Shown: one piece after another, positions 45,363 to 53,766 of the stretch
Numbering within the stretch: the first letter of the stretch is position 1
Layout: the number at the start of each line of letters is the position of its first letter
Assembly: GCA_045222295.1 (NCBI GenBank)
Contig: JBGUXP010000021.1
Span: forward strand, 17,383 to 81,382
Source of the DNA: Colimorpha sp045222295
GTDB lineage: Bacteria; Bacteroidota; Bacteroidia; Bacteroidales; P3
Length of the DNA stretch: 64,000 nucleotides
Direction: 5' to 3'
Notes under the pieces: generated by a model
Databases searched by the model: none
Seen by the model: only the letters and a program-made list of their open reading frames with translations
What the model was told of the DNA's origin: nothing
Made by a program: the position numbers and the translations under genes

Positions 45363-45935
45363 ATGTCATTTATCGCAGCTTTAATATTATCCCTCGCCCT
45401 TTGCGTCGACTCCTTGGTAGTGTCGACCACCACGGCCTTCAAGAGCAAGATGCCGTGGCGTCAGGGACTGCTAATGGCTTTTGTCTTCGGACTTTGCCAG
45501 GGTGGCTTCCCGTTGGCCGGAGCCCTCATCGGCGATGTCGCCCGTTCCTTCATCGAGACCGTCGACCACTGGGTCGCCTTCGGACTGTTGGCTTTCATCG
45601 GCGGCAAGATGATATTTGACGGCATCCGAAACAAAGAAGAAGAGCAGGAGTTCTCCACTTCCCGCTCTCCACTAGCCACTTATCTCCTCCTCGGAATTGC
45701 CACCAGCATCGATGCTTTTGCTGTGGGCATCGGACTTGGGTTGGACAACCCCATCGCCACCGTCCTTTGGATTGTCGCCGTCATCGCCGCCGTCACCATG
45801 CTAGTCTCTCTCGTCGGTGTCTACCTCGGCAAACGTAATATTCCTGTCCCCGAGCGCACCGCCAATATCATCGCCGGCCTGGTGCTCATTGGATTGGGCT
45901 TGAAGATACTTTTGGAGCACCTGGGGGTGTTTTAG
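45363..45935 (+). CDS. mntP: MntP-type manganese efflux pump
   Basis: 190 residues, six membrane helices. MSFIAALILSLALCVDSLVVSTTTAF and the repeat-unit partner LLLGIATSIDAFAVGIGLGL contain the paired aspartates of MntP/YtaF (DS/DAF motif). It exports Mn2+. Starts 14 bp after the preceding gene and overlaps the LRR-protein stop convergently by 4 bp. No yybP-ykoY riboswitch is visible upstream, unlike many mntP genes. Confidence 0.88.
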   Translation: MSFIAALILSLALCVDSLVVSTTTAFKSKMPWRQGLLMAFVFGLCQGGFPLAGALIGDVARSFIETVDHWVAFGLLAFIGGKMIFDGIRNKEEEQEFSTSRSPLATYLLLGIATSIDAFAVGIGLGLDNPIATVLWIVAVIAAVTMLVSLVGVYLGKRNIPVPERTANIIAGLVLIGLGLKILLEHLGVF

Positions 45936-47656
45936 TTCGTCACAATAACTTTATTTATCGGACGGCCGCCAACGCGGATGAGGTAGATGCCCGTTGGTAA
46001 TTGAGAATTAATTACCTCGCGGCCCATCATGTCGAACACCCGGACATCCTCGCCGTCGGCACCATCGACCACGATGCGGCCACCGAGGGAATAGACTTTG
46101 ATGTCGGACGAGCGGATTTCGTCAATTCCATTGCAGTCTTCTTGGTATTTGTCGGAGAATTGGCTCCAGTAGCTGTTGGTCAGGTAAGCGTTGAGGCTTC
46201 CGCAGGGTATGATGATGGTGTCCACCGTTGTTCCGGACAGGCAGCCAATGATTGTATCGTAGAAAGGAGACACGACGATGGGGGGGATGGTGTTCTTTAG
46301 TACCAGTGTGCCCAGTGGATGCTCGTCGAAGACCCCGTCTTCCAATGTGTCGACAGGGGCCGTGAAAACGACCCTGTTCAGCTTTGGCCCTTTCCAGAAT
46401 GCCTCATACCTGACGGTTCGAAGCGTCGCGGGCAGCTGCAATTCGCTGAAAGCACAATTGCCGAAGGCGTAGTTATCGATGGTTTCGACAGAATCTCCCC
46501 ATGTGACGTGCGACAGAGAAGGACACCACATGAAGGCCTCGGCGGGGAGGGTACGCAGGCCATTTGGAATGTCAATCGAAGTCAGTCTTGTGCATAACTC
46601 AAAGGCAGCACGCCCCATTGTGTCGAGGCTTGTGGGCATTCCGACATGGTTAAGATAGCCGCAGTCGCAAAAGGCGTAGGAGCCTATCTCCTCCAAGTGG
46701 TCGGGTAGGTCGATGCTCCGCAGAGAGCAGCTCTCGAAGGCATCACTACCAATGGTAGTAACACCCTCCGGTACGTGTACGTACTTGATGTTTTTGTTTA
46801 AGAGGAAGCCGCCTACTACGCGCAGCGTGGATGGGAGGTACAGGGAATCGGCGCTCTTGTGGCACGACACCAGTGTGTCACCTCCAATGGTGTAGATGGC
46901 CATCTCGTCCATATAGTAATGAGTGTTGCCAGACTCGATGGAGAGATTGTTGAGTGCGGTGCATCCGCCAAAGGGGCCGTCATAAATATTGGTTACCGAT
47001 GCAGGAATGACAATATTGTTCAAATGGGCGGCGCCAGAGAAGGCCCAGTATCCTATTTCTTCCAGGCTGTTGGGAAGAGTGACGCCGGTTATAGACTTGC
47101 AGTCGAAGAAGGCCGCGTCATAGATGTATTTGGTATTTTGGGGTATCGCTATTGTACCGCTTTTTCCCGAAGGACATACAACCAGTGTGGAGGTGTCTTT
47201 GGTGAATAACATGCCGTCGATAGTTCTGAATTCGGGGTTGGCCTCGTCCACATTGATGGTCGTCAAACGATTGATTGTTAGGGCAAAGAATCCGATATCC
47301 GTCACTGATGCGGGGATGTTGATAGTGGTAGGTCCGTTGGCGCTGCGGAAGCATTCATTCTTTATCTCCGTGACAGACGACGGGATAGTGACGCTGGAGA
47401 GTGTGGCTTCAAAGAAGGCTCTTTGCCCCAAGGCGACGACATCGTAGGTGGTGCCATTGTATGTCACCGTGGCGGGAATCTCGATGCTGCCGCGGTAGGC
47501 GGTGCATGATTCGTTACCCGTCACTTCCACGGTATGGTCATCCGCGGAAAGAACTTGGTAGCCAAGGCCGCCCGACATAAAATACTGGGCCGAGGCGATT
47601 GAGGGTAGGATTGCCGCCACGATGAGGACGACGAGACTTTTGATTGTCTGTTTCAT
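45932..47656 (-). CDS. BspA-like leucine-rich repeat protein with type IX sorting domain
   Basis: 574 residues. Signal peptide (1-23, cleaved after ASA), then about 15 LRR_5 (BspA/TpLRR) repeats of 22-24 residues, e.g. ALGQRAFFEATLSSVTIPSSVTEI, EIGSYAFCDCGYLNHVGMPTSLDTM, TIDNYAFGNCAFSELQLPATLRTV, and a C-terminal type IX sorting domain from about 515 (KVYSLGGRIVVDGADGEDVRVFDMMGREVINS...GIYLIRVGGRPINKVIVTN). It is probably secreted through the T9SS and attached to the surface, where LRRs bind host or microbial ligands. No partner gene is adjacent. Confidence 0.88.
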   Translation of the reverse strand: MKQTIKSLVVLIVAAILPSIASAQYFMSGGLGYQVLSADDHTVEVTGNESCTAYRGSIEIPATVTYNGTTYDVVALGQRAFFEATLSSVTIPSSVTEIKNECFRSANGPTTINIPASVTDIGFFALTINRLTTINVDEANPEFRTIDGMLFTKDTSTLVVCPSGKSGTIAIPQNTKYIYDAAFFDCKSITGVTLPNSLEEIGYWAFSGAAHLNNIVIPASVTNIYDGPFGGCTALNNLSIESGNTHYYMDEMAIYTIGGDTLVSCHKSADSLYLPSTLRVVGGFLLNKNIKYVHVPEGVTTIGSDAFESCSLRSIDLPDHLEEIGSYAFCDCGYLNHVGMPTSLDTMGRAAFELCTRLTSIDIPNGLRTLPAEAFMWCPSLSHVTWGDSVETIDNYAFGNCAFSELQLPATLRTVRYEAFWKGPKLNRVVFTAPVDTLEDGVFDEHPLGTLVLKNTIPPIVVSPFYDTIIGCLSGTTVDTIIIPCGSLNAYLTNSYWSQFSDKYQEDCNGIDEIRSSDIKVYSLGGRIVVDGADGEDVRVFDMMGREVINSQLPTGIYLIRVGGRPINKVIVTN

Positions 47657-47821
47657 TGTTTTGTGTTATTATTGGGTTAAATGAAATTTGTCCTTTCGCT
47701 AATATAATACACACTTTTGGGGGCAAATCTGACATGGGGTGAAAATTTTTTTTACTTTTTTTCGTTTTTACTGTAAGATTTTGCCACCCTTGCGCAATTA
47801 TTAGATGTAAACGGACAAAGA

Positions 47822-48316
47822 TTGACTGCCAAAGAATATAACAAAGGAGTGAGGCTGTGGGCCGACGATGCGATGCGCTTTGTGATGCGCTGTTGCAATA
47901 GTCGCCCCGACTGCGAGGATGCTGTGCAGGAGGCTTTGGCGGCACTCTGGAGTCACCGCGACGAGGTGCCGCAGGACAAAGGCAAGAGCTACCTCTTGAG
48001 TTCGGCTTACCGCTCCCTCATGATGACGCTTCGTCACAGCAAGGTGGTGCAGATGCATGAGCAGCAGGCATTGCAGGAGACAACGCAGCAGCCCGACGAG
48101 CGCTTCGACCTCCGCGAGGCAATAGAAAGGAGCCTGCAGGTTTTGCCCGAAGTGCAACGTGCCATCCTCCAACTCCGCGATGTTGAGGGGTACAGCTACG
48201 TCGAAATAGGGGAGACCCTCTCGCTCAGCGACCAACAAGTGCAGGTCTACCTCTTCCGCGCCCGTGTATCAATGAGAAAACAACTGAAACAGATGGGTTA
48301 TGACAATGATAGATAA
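47822..48316 (+). CDS. ECF-type RNA polymerase sigma factor
   Basis: 164 residues. Region 2 (FVMRCCNSRPDCEDAVQEALAALWSHRDEV) and region 4 (LPEVQRAILQLRDVEGYSYVEIGETLSLSDQQVQVYLFRARVSMRKQL) of sigma-70 with no region 3, typical of ECF sigma. The start is uncertain: the frame opens at 47777 and has no ATG before the conserved part; TTG at 47822 gives MTAKEYN, the usual N terminus. Overlaps the anti-sigma-like gene by 11 bp and heads an operon with two outer-membrane proteins. Confidence 0.88.
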   Translation: MTAKEYNKGVRLWADDAMRFVMRCCNSRPDCEDAVQEALAALWSHRDEVPQDKGKSYLLSSAYRSLMMTLRHSKVVQMHEQQALQETTQQPDERFDLREAIERSLQVLPEVQRAILQLRDVEGYSYVEIGETLSLSDQQVQVYLFRARVSMRKQLKQMGYDNDR

Positions 48317-49034
48317 CAATAATTACGAACTGTGGCTGTTGCGCTATGCCGAAGGTGAGTTGACAGCCGAGGAGCTCGAAGCTATGGAGGCCTGGCTTCA
48401 GGATCATCCCGAGGCCGCTGAGGAGTTGGCACTCTACAACGAAGCTCCACGCCTTGAGGCCGACAAGAGCATCCATTACAAGGTGCCTGTGCGCCCCCTG
48501 TGGCCTGCTGTCATGCGCTGGAGCGCCGTGGCCGCCGTGATGGCGGCTCTCATGGTTCCGGCCCTCCGCATGGGCACCATGGATACCCTCGAATCTCCCG
48601 CCCCGCTCCTCGCCAATGCTGTCGACACCAAATACCCTACGGTCTCTACGGTCTCTAGGGATTCTAGGGATACCAAGAGTCATAACCTCTTTGAAAATAA
48701 GATTAATGAGGCTCAGGCGGAATCCATCGTTGCCCTTTCAGACAGCATTGAACCAGAATCAGAACAGACCATCATGGAGGTGAACACTCTGATAGCTTTT
48801 GAAATGGAGGAGTCGGGGGACACCCTCTATACTACCGCACTTATCACTTATGAAAGTCCCACCGATTGGGGCGATGCCTTGCTGGCCGCTAACGACGCTT
48901 TCCATGAGGATTTAAGTGCCCGGCCCTTGGGCCGTTTTGTTAGCCGTCAGTTGCCCGACAGTCGACGACTGAAAGAAAAAGTGGTCGAGCCTCTTCGCGA
49001 AAAGATTGACAATGTAAAAAGTATAATCAAATAA
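48306..49034 (+). CDS. Putative anti-sigma factor
   Basis: 242 residues (the ATG at 48300 would add two). A short cytoplasmic N-terminal domain (YELWLLRYAEGELTAEELEAMEAWLQDHPEAAEELALY) like the anti-sigma binding unit of Bacteroidota, one membrane helix (about 80-97, WSAVAAVMAALMVPAL), then a periplasmic part with no recognised domain. Residues 111-121 (PTVSTVSRDSR) are encoded by four 9-bp CTAC/CTAG units. The position after an ECF sigma supports the role. The N-terminal zinc motif (HxxxCxxC) is absent. Confidence 0.65.
   Translation: MIDNNNYELWLLRYAEGELTAEELEAMEAWLQDHPEAAEELALYNEAPRLEADKSIHYKVPVRPLWPAVMRWSAVAAVMAALMVPALRMGTMDTLESPAPLLANAVDTKYPTVSTVSRDSRDTKSHNLFENKINEAQAESIVALSDSIEPESEQTIMEVNTLIAFEMEESGDTLYTTALITYESPTDWGDALLAANDAFHEDLSARPLGRFVSRQLPDSRRLKEKVVEPLREKIDNVKSIIK
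48637..48672 (+). repeat. (CTAS N5)4 nonamer-period repeat in the anti-sigma gene
   Basis: CTAC at 48637 and 48646, CTAG at 48655 and 48664, exactly 9 bp apart, encode the periplasmic linker PTVSTVSRDSR just after the membrane helix. Confidence 0.8.
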
Positions 49035-49042
49035 TTAATGTT

Positions 49043-50560
49043 ATGAGACACAACCGAATTCTACTGGCACTAGCCATGTCGCTAGCCGCTACATCGATGC
49101 AGGCACAGCTTAATCCGCTGCCCCATGAAGTGAACACACTTGTCTTCAGGTATTGCAATGCTATCATTGTGCCTGATACCGTCAATGGCTACGAGGATGC
49201 TGTGATGAACAATGGTTCCGGCACCCGCGTCAGCGACGGCAAGATGGTCTTCTACAAATGGGAACGCCCTGTCCGTATCCACCTGCGTCCCGGTACTATA
49301 TCCTCTTTTGATGTGAGTAATAGGTCTGAGGTTGCCTTTGAAGGAACGTTCCACTTCCCGGGTAAATTTGAGCTTAATGTCAGCGATATCTCAAAGGTGA
49401 CCCTTGCCAACATTGATGATACCGTCAGCGCAAAGCGCATGAACCTTACCCTCAAGGATGTCGCCCATGTCACTGCAAAAAGCAGGTTGCAGCCGCATAC
49501 CTACGAATTCAACCTTGAAGATTTTTCGCACTTGAAGGTTTTTCTCGTCGAGTGTATGGGCACCCGTGAGGATCGTGAACCGTCTAATGTCAGCAACAAT
49601 ACTAACGCCATTGTTGATATTCCCTACTTCATCGTTTCTGATGAACACATGATGACTTTTACCAAGGACGGAGGTACAGGTGTCGACTCCAATCGCTTTG
49701 CAGGCAAACCGGTTGTTTTCAATCGTGAGGAGATAGAACGGTTCTTTGCCGAGGATGATGACTTCATCGACCGTGAGAAGATGAAGAATTTTGCTTCTGT
49801 TACAAAAGAAAAGAGTGTTTCCCAAAACAATAAAGGACAGGATGAAGAAGAGGGTGTGGACGATGATAATATAGACTTCGACGACTATGACTTTTCCAAT
49901 CCTGAGGAAGTAACTGATTTTTTGCAGAAAGTCAAGACAAAAATCAACAAAGGCCGCTCTTGGGGTCCAGGAATTGATTTCGCTTGGGGCTTTCACAGCT
50001 GGGGCAAAGACCGTTTCAACGGCCTCGCCGGCACCGACGACGATGCCGCCGTGCGCACCTCCTTCAATCATATCCTGCTGACTTTCAATTACCCTGTACT
50101 TACCTCCAAGCGTGTGGCCCTCTATGGCGGCCTGGGTCTGGAGTGGGATAAATACAAGTTCCACCGCGGCGATGTCCACTTTGATCTTACCGCCGAGCCT
50201 TACCATCTCTATAACGGTACCGTGGCCAATAGCGAGAGTCGTCTGTTGACACGCTATGTCATTCTTCCTATCGAAGTGAAGTTCGACCTCGGCCACCATT
50301 GGAAACTGGGCATTGCTGCCATTCCCGGCATCCACTGGAGCGGTAGCCACACCGGCCTCCGCCGTGATATCACCAGTGGCGACGACGAGACCAACATCAA
50401 GGACTACTCCGTTAACCCCTACATCAATCCCTACAAACTCGATGCCCGCATCGCCGTGCAGTACCACTCCATCGGTGTCTACTTCCAGGCCTCCATGTTC
50501 TCCGCTTTCAAGGGCAGCTGCGATGAGCTCTTCCCTGTCAAATTTGGTATCATTCTTTAA
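49043..50560 (+). CDS. DUF2807-like adhesin domain fused to outer-membrane barrel
   Basis: 505 residues. Signal peptide (1-22, cleaved after MQA). The N-terminal half (about 30-190) is a beta-helix-like region with repeated F-x-V/L-x-x-x-S/D strands (SNRSEVAFEGTFHF, FELNVSDISKVTLANID, MNLTLKDVAHVTAKSR), similar to DUF2807/putative auto-transporter adhesin domains. An acidic linker (about 265-300) leads to a C-terminal outer-membrane beta-barrel: WGPGIDFAWGFHSWGKDRFNGLAGTDDDAAVRTSF and later VYFQASMFSAF...FPVKFGIIL. Paralogous with the next gene; part of the sigma / anti-sigma operon. Confidence 0.8.
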   Translation: MRHNRILLALAMSLAATSMQAQLNPLPHEVNTLVFRYCNAIIVPDTVNGYEDAVMNNGSGTRVSDGKMVFYKWERPVRIHLRPGTISSFDVSNRSEVAFEGTFHFPGKFELNVSDISKVTLANIDDTVSAKRMNLTLKDVAHVTAKSRLQPHTYEFNLEDFSHLKVFLVECMGTREDREPSNVSNNTNAIVDIPYFIVSDEHMMTFTKDGGTGVDSNRFAGKPVVFNREEIERFFAEDDDFIDREKMKNFASVTKEKSVSQNNKGQDEEEGVDDDNIDFDDYDFSNPEEVTDFLQKVKTKINKGRSWGPGIDFAWGFHSWGKDRFNGLAGTDDDAAVRTSFNHILLTFNYPVLTSKRVALYGGLGLEWDKYKFHRGDVHFDLTAEPYHLYNGTVANSESRLLTRYVILPIEVKFDLGHHWKLGIAAIPGIHWSGSHTGLRRDITSGDDETNIKDYSVNPYINPYKLDARIAVQYHSIGVYFQASMFSAFKGSCDELFPVKFGIIL

Positions 50561-50572
50561 AAACATTGCCTT

Positions 50573-51946
50573 ATGAAAAAGATAGCCTTGTTCGCAATAA
50601 TTTCAATTTTCAATTTTCATATTTCAATTGCCCAGCAGTATACCCAGCAGGTGCCCGACGAGGTGGGGGAGATACGCCTCGAGGGGAATGTGAACCTCAT
50701 GGTGAAGTCCACCGATGGCGAAATGATGCTGCAGACCCCTGGCAAGTACCAGGTGGCCTCGGTGAAAAACAACCGCATGACCATCAGCGACGGCGCCTAC
50801 ACCACCACGCTCCTCCTTCCGGCTGGCCGCTCGATGACCTTTGTGGCCGAGGACAACTCCAGCCTCGTCTTCGTAGGCAGCTTCGACAAGCGTCAGCAGC
50901 TCACCGTGCATACCGAAGATCATGCCCGCGCCCTCTTCAGCGGTTCGCTTGCCGACTCAGTGTGGGCGGTCAAGCTCACACTACAGGCTGAGGACTATTC
51001 TCAGATACACTCCGAGGTCCGCATGCTCAACTACGGATTCGAGGTTCTGCCCCAAGACTACGCCCACATCACCGTTGTCTGTTTCCAGGAACGGTACGAG
51101 CCTGGCATGGAGACGAGGAGCCAGACCGTTCGTGTATGCGACAACTGCATTGTGAACTGGAACTACTGCTACGAGGACACCGTCGAGAATGTCGGGTCTG
51201 ACTCTCGCTATGCACAGTATGTCCGCGACCGGAAGCAGCAGGCCGTGCAGAGTCGTGACAGTGTGAGGAACGAAATACGGCACCGTTCGACCTCTTCCTC
51301 CGACGACGGGCAGACGAAACGCTCCATCTGGCGCTACCGCGATGTGGCCCTGAATTTTGCCTGGGGCTTTCACAACTGGGGTACCGGCATGTTCAACGGC
51401 TTCGAGGGCGTGGACGACGATGCTTCCATCCGCACCAGCTTCAACAATATCCATCTCTCTGTCAACTACCCCCTTGTCGGTACCCGTCACTTTGGTTGCT
51501 ACATCGGTCTCGGCCTCGAGTGGGATAAGTATAAGTTTGAGGGTAAGGAGATTGCGTTCAACACCGCCACCGACCCCTACACCTTCGTCGACGGTGGAGA
51601 CCCCACCTGCACCTCGTGGCTCAATACGCGCTATGTTATCCTTCCTCTGACCTTCCGCTTCGACCTGTGGCATGATTGGAGCCTCACCCTCGCCGCGCTT
51701 CCGGGTATCCACTGGGGCGGCAGCCACACCGGTTTGCGCCGTGAGTACAAGACCGACCTCGAAGAGCGCACCGACTACGACCAGAGTATCAACAAATACA
51801 TCAACCCCTACAAACTCGACCTCCGCGCCACCCTCAGCTACGACAACATCGGCCTCTACCTCCAGATGCCAACCATGAGCACCCTCCGCTCCTCGTCTCA
51901 GGACCTTTATCCCATCAAGTTCGGAATCTTCTTAACTCTTGATTAA
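50573..51946 (+). CDS. Paralogous adhesin-domain/outer-membrane-barrel protein
   Basis: 457 residues, same plan as the preceding gene: signal peptide (1-20, ending IAQQ), DUF2807-like beta region (VGEIRLEGNVNLMVKSTDGEMML, SSLVFVGSFDKRQQLTVHTEDHARALFSGS), linker, and a closely related barrel (VALNFAWGFHNWGTGMFNGFEGVDDDASIRTSF, LGLEWDKYKFEG, IGLYLQMPTMSTLRSSSQDLYPIKFGIFL). The pair arose by tandem duplication. The signal-peptide core is encoded by four CAATTTT-like heptamers (50604-50631). Confidence 0.8.
   Translation: MKKIALFAIISIFNFHISIAQQYTQQVPDEVGEIRLEGNVNLMVKSTDGEMMLQTPGKYQVASVKNNRMTISDGAYTTTLLLPAGRSMTFVAEDNSSLVFVGSFDKRQQLTVHTEDHARALFSGSLADSVWAVKLTLQAEDYSQIHSEVRMLNYGFEVLPQDYAHITVVCFQERYEPGMETRSQTVRVCDNCIVNWNYCYEDTVENVGSDSRYAQYVRDRKQQAVQSRDSVRNEIRHRSTSSSDDGQTKRSIWRYRDVALNFAWGFHNWGTGMFNGFEGVDDDASIRTSFNNIHLSVNYPLVGTRHFGCYIGLGLEWDKYKFEGKEIAFNTATDPYTFVDGGDPTCTSWLNTRYVILPLTFRFDLWHDWSLTLAALPGIHWGGSHTGLRREYKTDLEERTDYDQSINKYINPYKLDLRATLSYDNIGLYLQMPTMSTLRSSSQDLYPIKFGIFLTLD
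50604..50631 (+). repeat. Heptamer repeat (CAATTTT)4 encoding a signal-peptide core
   Basis: CAATTTT, CAATTTT, CATATTT, CAATTGC encode the hydrophobic IISIFNFHISIA stretch. The unit is the same as in the LolA-like gene (17591). Confidence 0.8.
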
Positions 51947-51976
51947 TCGTCAGTAAAACAGTAAGTTATTATTTTT

Positions 51977-52010
51977 ACGCCCTCCGGCGAAAACACTCGT
52001 TGAAGGGCGT
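51977..52010. terminator. Terminator hairpin after the barrel-protein gene
   Basis: ACGCCCT / AGGGCGT, loop about 20 nt (CCGGCGAAAACACTCGTTGA), with T-runs on the left (TTATTTTT) and TTTCTAA on the right. It separates the plus-strand operon from the convergent cls and adjoins array d. Confidence 0.65.
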
Positions 52011-52021
52011 TTCTAATTGCT

Positions 52022-52135
52022 TGATACTTAGCACCAACTCCGTATCAACTCCGACTCATCTCCGTACCAAGTCCGACCCATCTCCGACCACGGTCGGAGA
52101 TGATACGCCGGTGGCACGTCGATGGTACGTCGAAA
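52022..52135 (-). repeat. CGGAG array (array d, reversed)
   Basis: In minus orientation: ATCTCCGACC-GT-GGTCGGAGAT (52101-52080), then GGGTCGGACTT, GGTACGGAGAT, GAGTCGGAGTT, GATACGGAGTT, GGTGCTAAGTATCAAGC. A terminator follows at the TATCA end, as in array e. It extends to within 3 bp of the cls stop. Confidence 0.85.
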
Positions 52136-52137
52136 AC

Positions 52138-53553
52138 TTACAGAATGGGGGTAAAGATTCGTGCGATGGACTGTCCGAATTTTTCCAGCCAGGGACGTTG
52201 CTGCCATTCGTTAGGGTCGATAAGGATGCACTCCTTCATGTCGTCAAGGAAGATGTCGCGCTGGCGGCAAGCGAGGTTCTCGTCATAGATAAAGGCGTTG
52301 ACCTCGAAGTTCTGCTCCAAGCTACGAGGGTCGAGATTCGTTGAGCCTATGGTCACGAAGTCGTCGTCGCAGACCATCGTCTTCGAGTGGAGGAATCCCT
52401 TGTTGTAGACATAAATCTTGACACCGGCGGGCATCAAATCGCGGAAATAGGACTTCGAGGCTGCGAGGGTGATTCGGCTGCGGTCGGCAACGGCGGGAAG
52501 CATCAGTCGCACGTCAACTCCTGCGAGAGCTGCATTCCTCAGAGCCAGTAAGATGGGATGCGTTGGGACGAAATAGGGTGTCTGTACGTAGAGGTAGCGA
52601 CGACTCTGTGCGATGGCTTGCACCATTCCTTGCATGACGGTGTTCCATTCGTCCATGGGACCTGAGGTGACAATCTGCGCAATTGCCTGGTTGCTTGATT
52701 GTTTTATTGCTTGATTGGGGAAGAATCGAGGTTCGTCGAGGAGCTCTTTGGTGCAGAAACGCCAGTCGGCAAGAATGGAGAGCTCGAGTTGGCAGACGGC
52801 GGGTCCTTGGATGCGGATATGGGTGTCGCGCCAGACACCGTGATTGATTCCGTCGCGGTAACGGCGTGCGATGTTCATGCCGCCAGTGTAGCCAATATTG
52901 CCGTCGATGACCACTATCTTGCGGTGGGTGCGGCAGTTGACATCGCGGGTGAACATCGAGGGTATTAATTTCTGGAATGACTGAACCTTGACGCCACCGC
53001 GGCGCATGTGTTCGTAGTATTCGCTGCGGACGAAAAGGTTGGCCCAACTGTCGAACATCAGGCGAACATCGACGCCCGCCTGAGCCTTGCGGATAAGGAG
53101 GCTGCTGAGTTGGTGACCCACCTCGTCGTTCTCGACGATGTAGAACTGTATGTGTACGAAGTTTTTGGCATGTGAAATATCGTCGAGCATCGACTGGAAC
53201 ATGGGGGTGAAGTCGGTGAATATTCGCACCTCGTTACCATTAAGGGCAGGGGTGTCGTTGGCACCACGCATCATGCTGGCCAGTTTGTTGTATTTATCGT
53301 TTGGGAGAGAGTCTATTATGTAGTTGCCTACAGCTTTATTGCGCAGGGCATCGAATCGTGCCAACTCGTCGGGTTTGATGACGCGGCGGCTACGATAGTC
53401 TTTGCCCAGGAGTAGATAGAACACCGTTCCCACACCCGGCAGGAGCACGATGAAAACTATCCAGAACATGGAAATATATGGCTTTCTGTTTCCTGAGATG
53501 ACGAGAATCAGCGAGCCGATGATGATGAGAGCAAGGATTATTTCGTATAGCAT
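52138..53553 (-). CDS. cls: Cardiolipin synthase
   Basis: 471 residues. Two N-terminal membrane helices (LALIIIGSLILVISG; MFWIVFIVLLPGVGTVFYLLLG), then two phospholipase-D domains: HRKIVVIDGNIGYTGGMN (first HKD) and HSKTMVCDDDFVTIGSTNLDPRS (second HKD). Condenses two phosphatidylglycerols to cardiolipin. Between the domains, residues about 279-293 (NQAIKQSSNQAIAQI) come from a duplicated TTGCTTGATTG word (52691 and 52707), an in-frame repeat-derived loop. Confidence 0.93.
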   Translation of the reverse strand: MLYEIILALIIIGSLILVISGNRKPYISMFWIVFIVLLPGVGTVFYLLLGKDYRSRRVIKPDELARFDALRNKAVGNYIIDSLPNDKYNKLASMMRGANDTPALNGNEVRIFTDFTPMFQSMLDDISHAKNFVHIQFYIVENDEVGHQLSSLLIRKAQAGVDVRLMFDSWANLFVRSEYYEHMRRGGVKVQSFQKLIPSMFTRDVNCRTHRKIVVIDGNIGYTGGMNIARRYRDGINHGVWRDTHIRIQGPAVCQLELSILADWRFCTKELLDEPRFFPNQAIKQSSNQAIAQIVTSGPMDEWNTVMQGMVQAIAQSRRYLYVQTPYFVPTHPILLALRNAALAGVDVRLMLPAVADRSRITLAASKSYFRDLMPAGVKIYVYNKGFLHSKTMVCDDDFVTIGSTNLDPRSLEQNFEVNAFIYDENLACRQRDIFLDDMKECILIDPNEWQQRPWLEKFGQSIARIFTPIL

Positions 53554-53556
53554 AGG

Positions 53557-53766
53557 CTATTGGTTTTGTATCTCTTTCTTGAGTTCGGCGGCGCGGGCGG
53601 TGAGTTGGGCTATTTGCATCTGCAAAAAGTCGTCGCTGTATTTACGGTCGCAAAACCCATTTCCTCGGGCTACGAAACTATCGTCCTCCTCTTGGTCGAT
53701 GGAGAGTTCCTGATAACTGTCAAGTAGTCCTAGAGTCTCTTCTAGTTGCTGTTCAAGTGAAGTCAT
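53557..53766 (-). CDS. Small coiled-coil protein
   Basis: 69 residues, helical throughout (MTSLEQQLEETLGLLDSYQEL...YSDDFLQMQIAQLTARAAELKKEIQNQ), with heptad-like leucines. No family recognised beyond small coiled coils. It lies 3 bp upstream of cls and its ATG overlaps the HAD gene stop by 4 bp, so it is probably expressed with both. Confidence 0.55.
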   Translation of the reverse strand: MTSLEQQLEETLGLLDSYQELSIDQEEDDSFVARGNGFCDRKYSDDFLQMQIAQLTARAAELKKEIQNQ

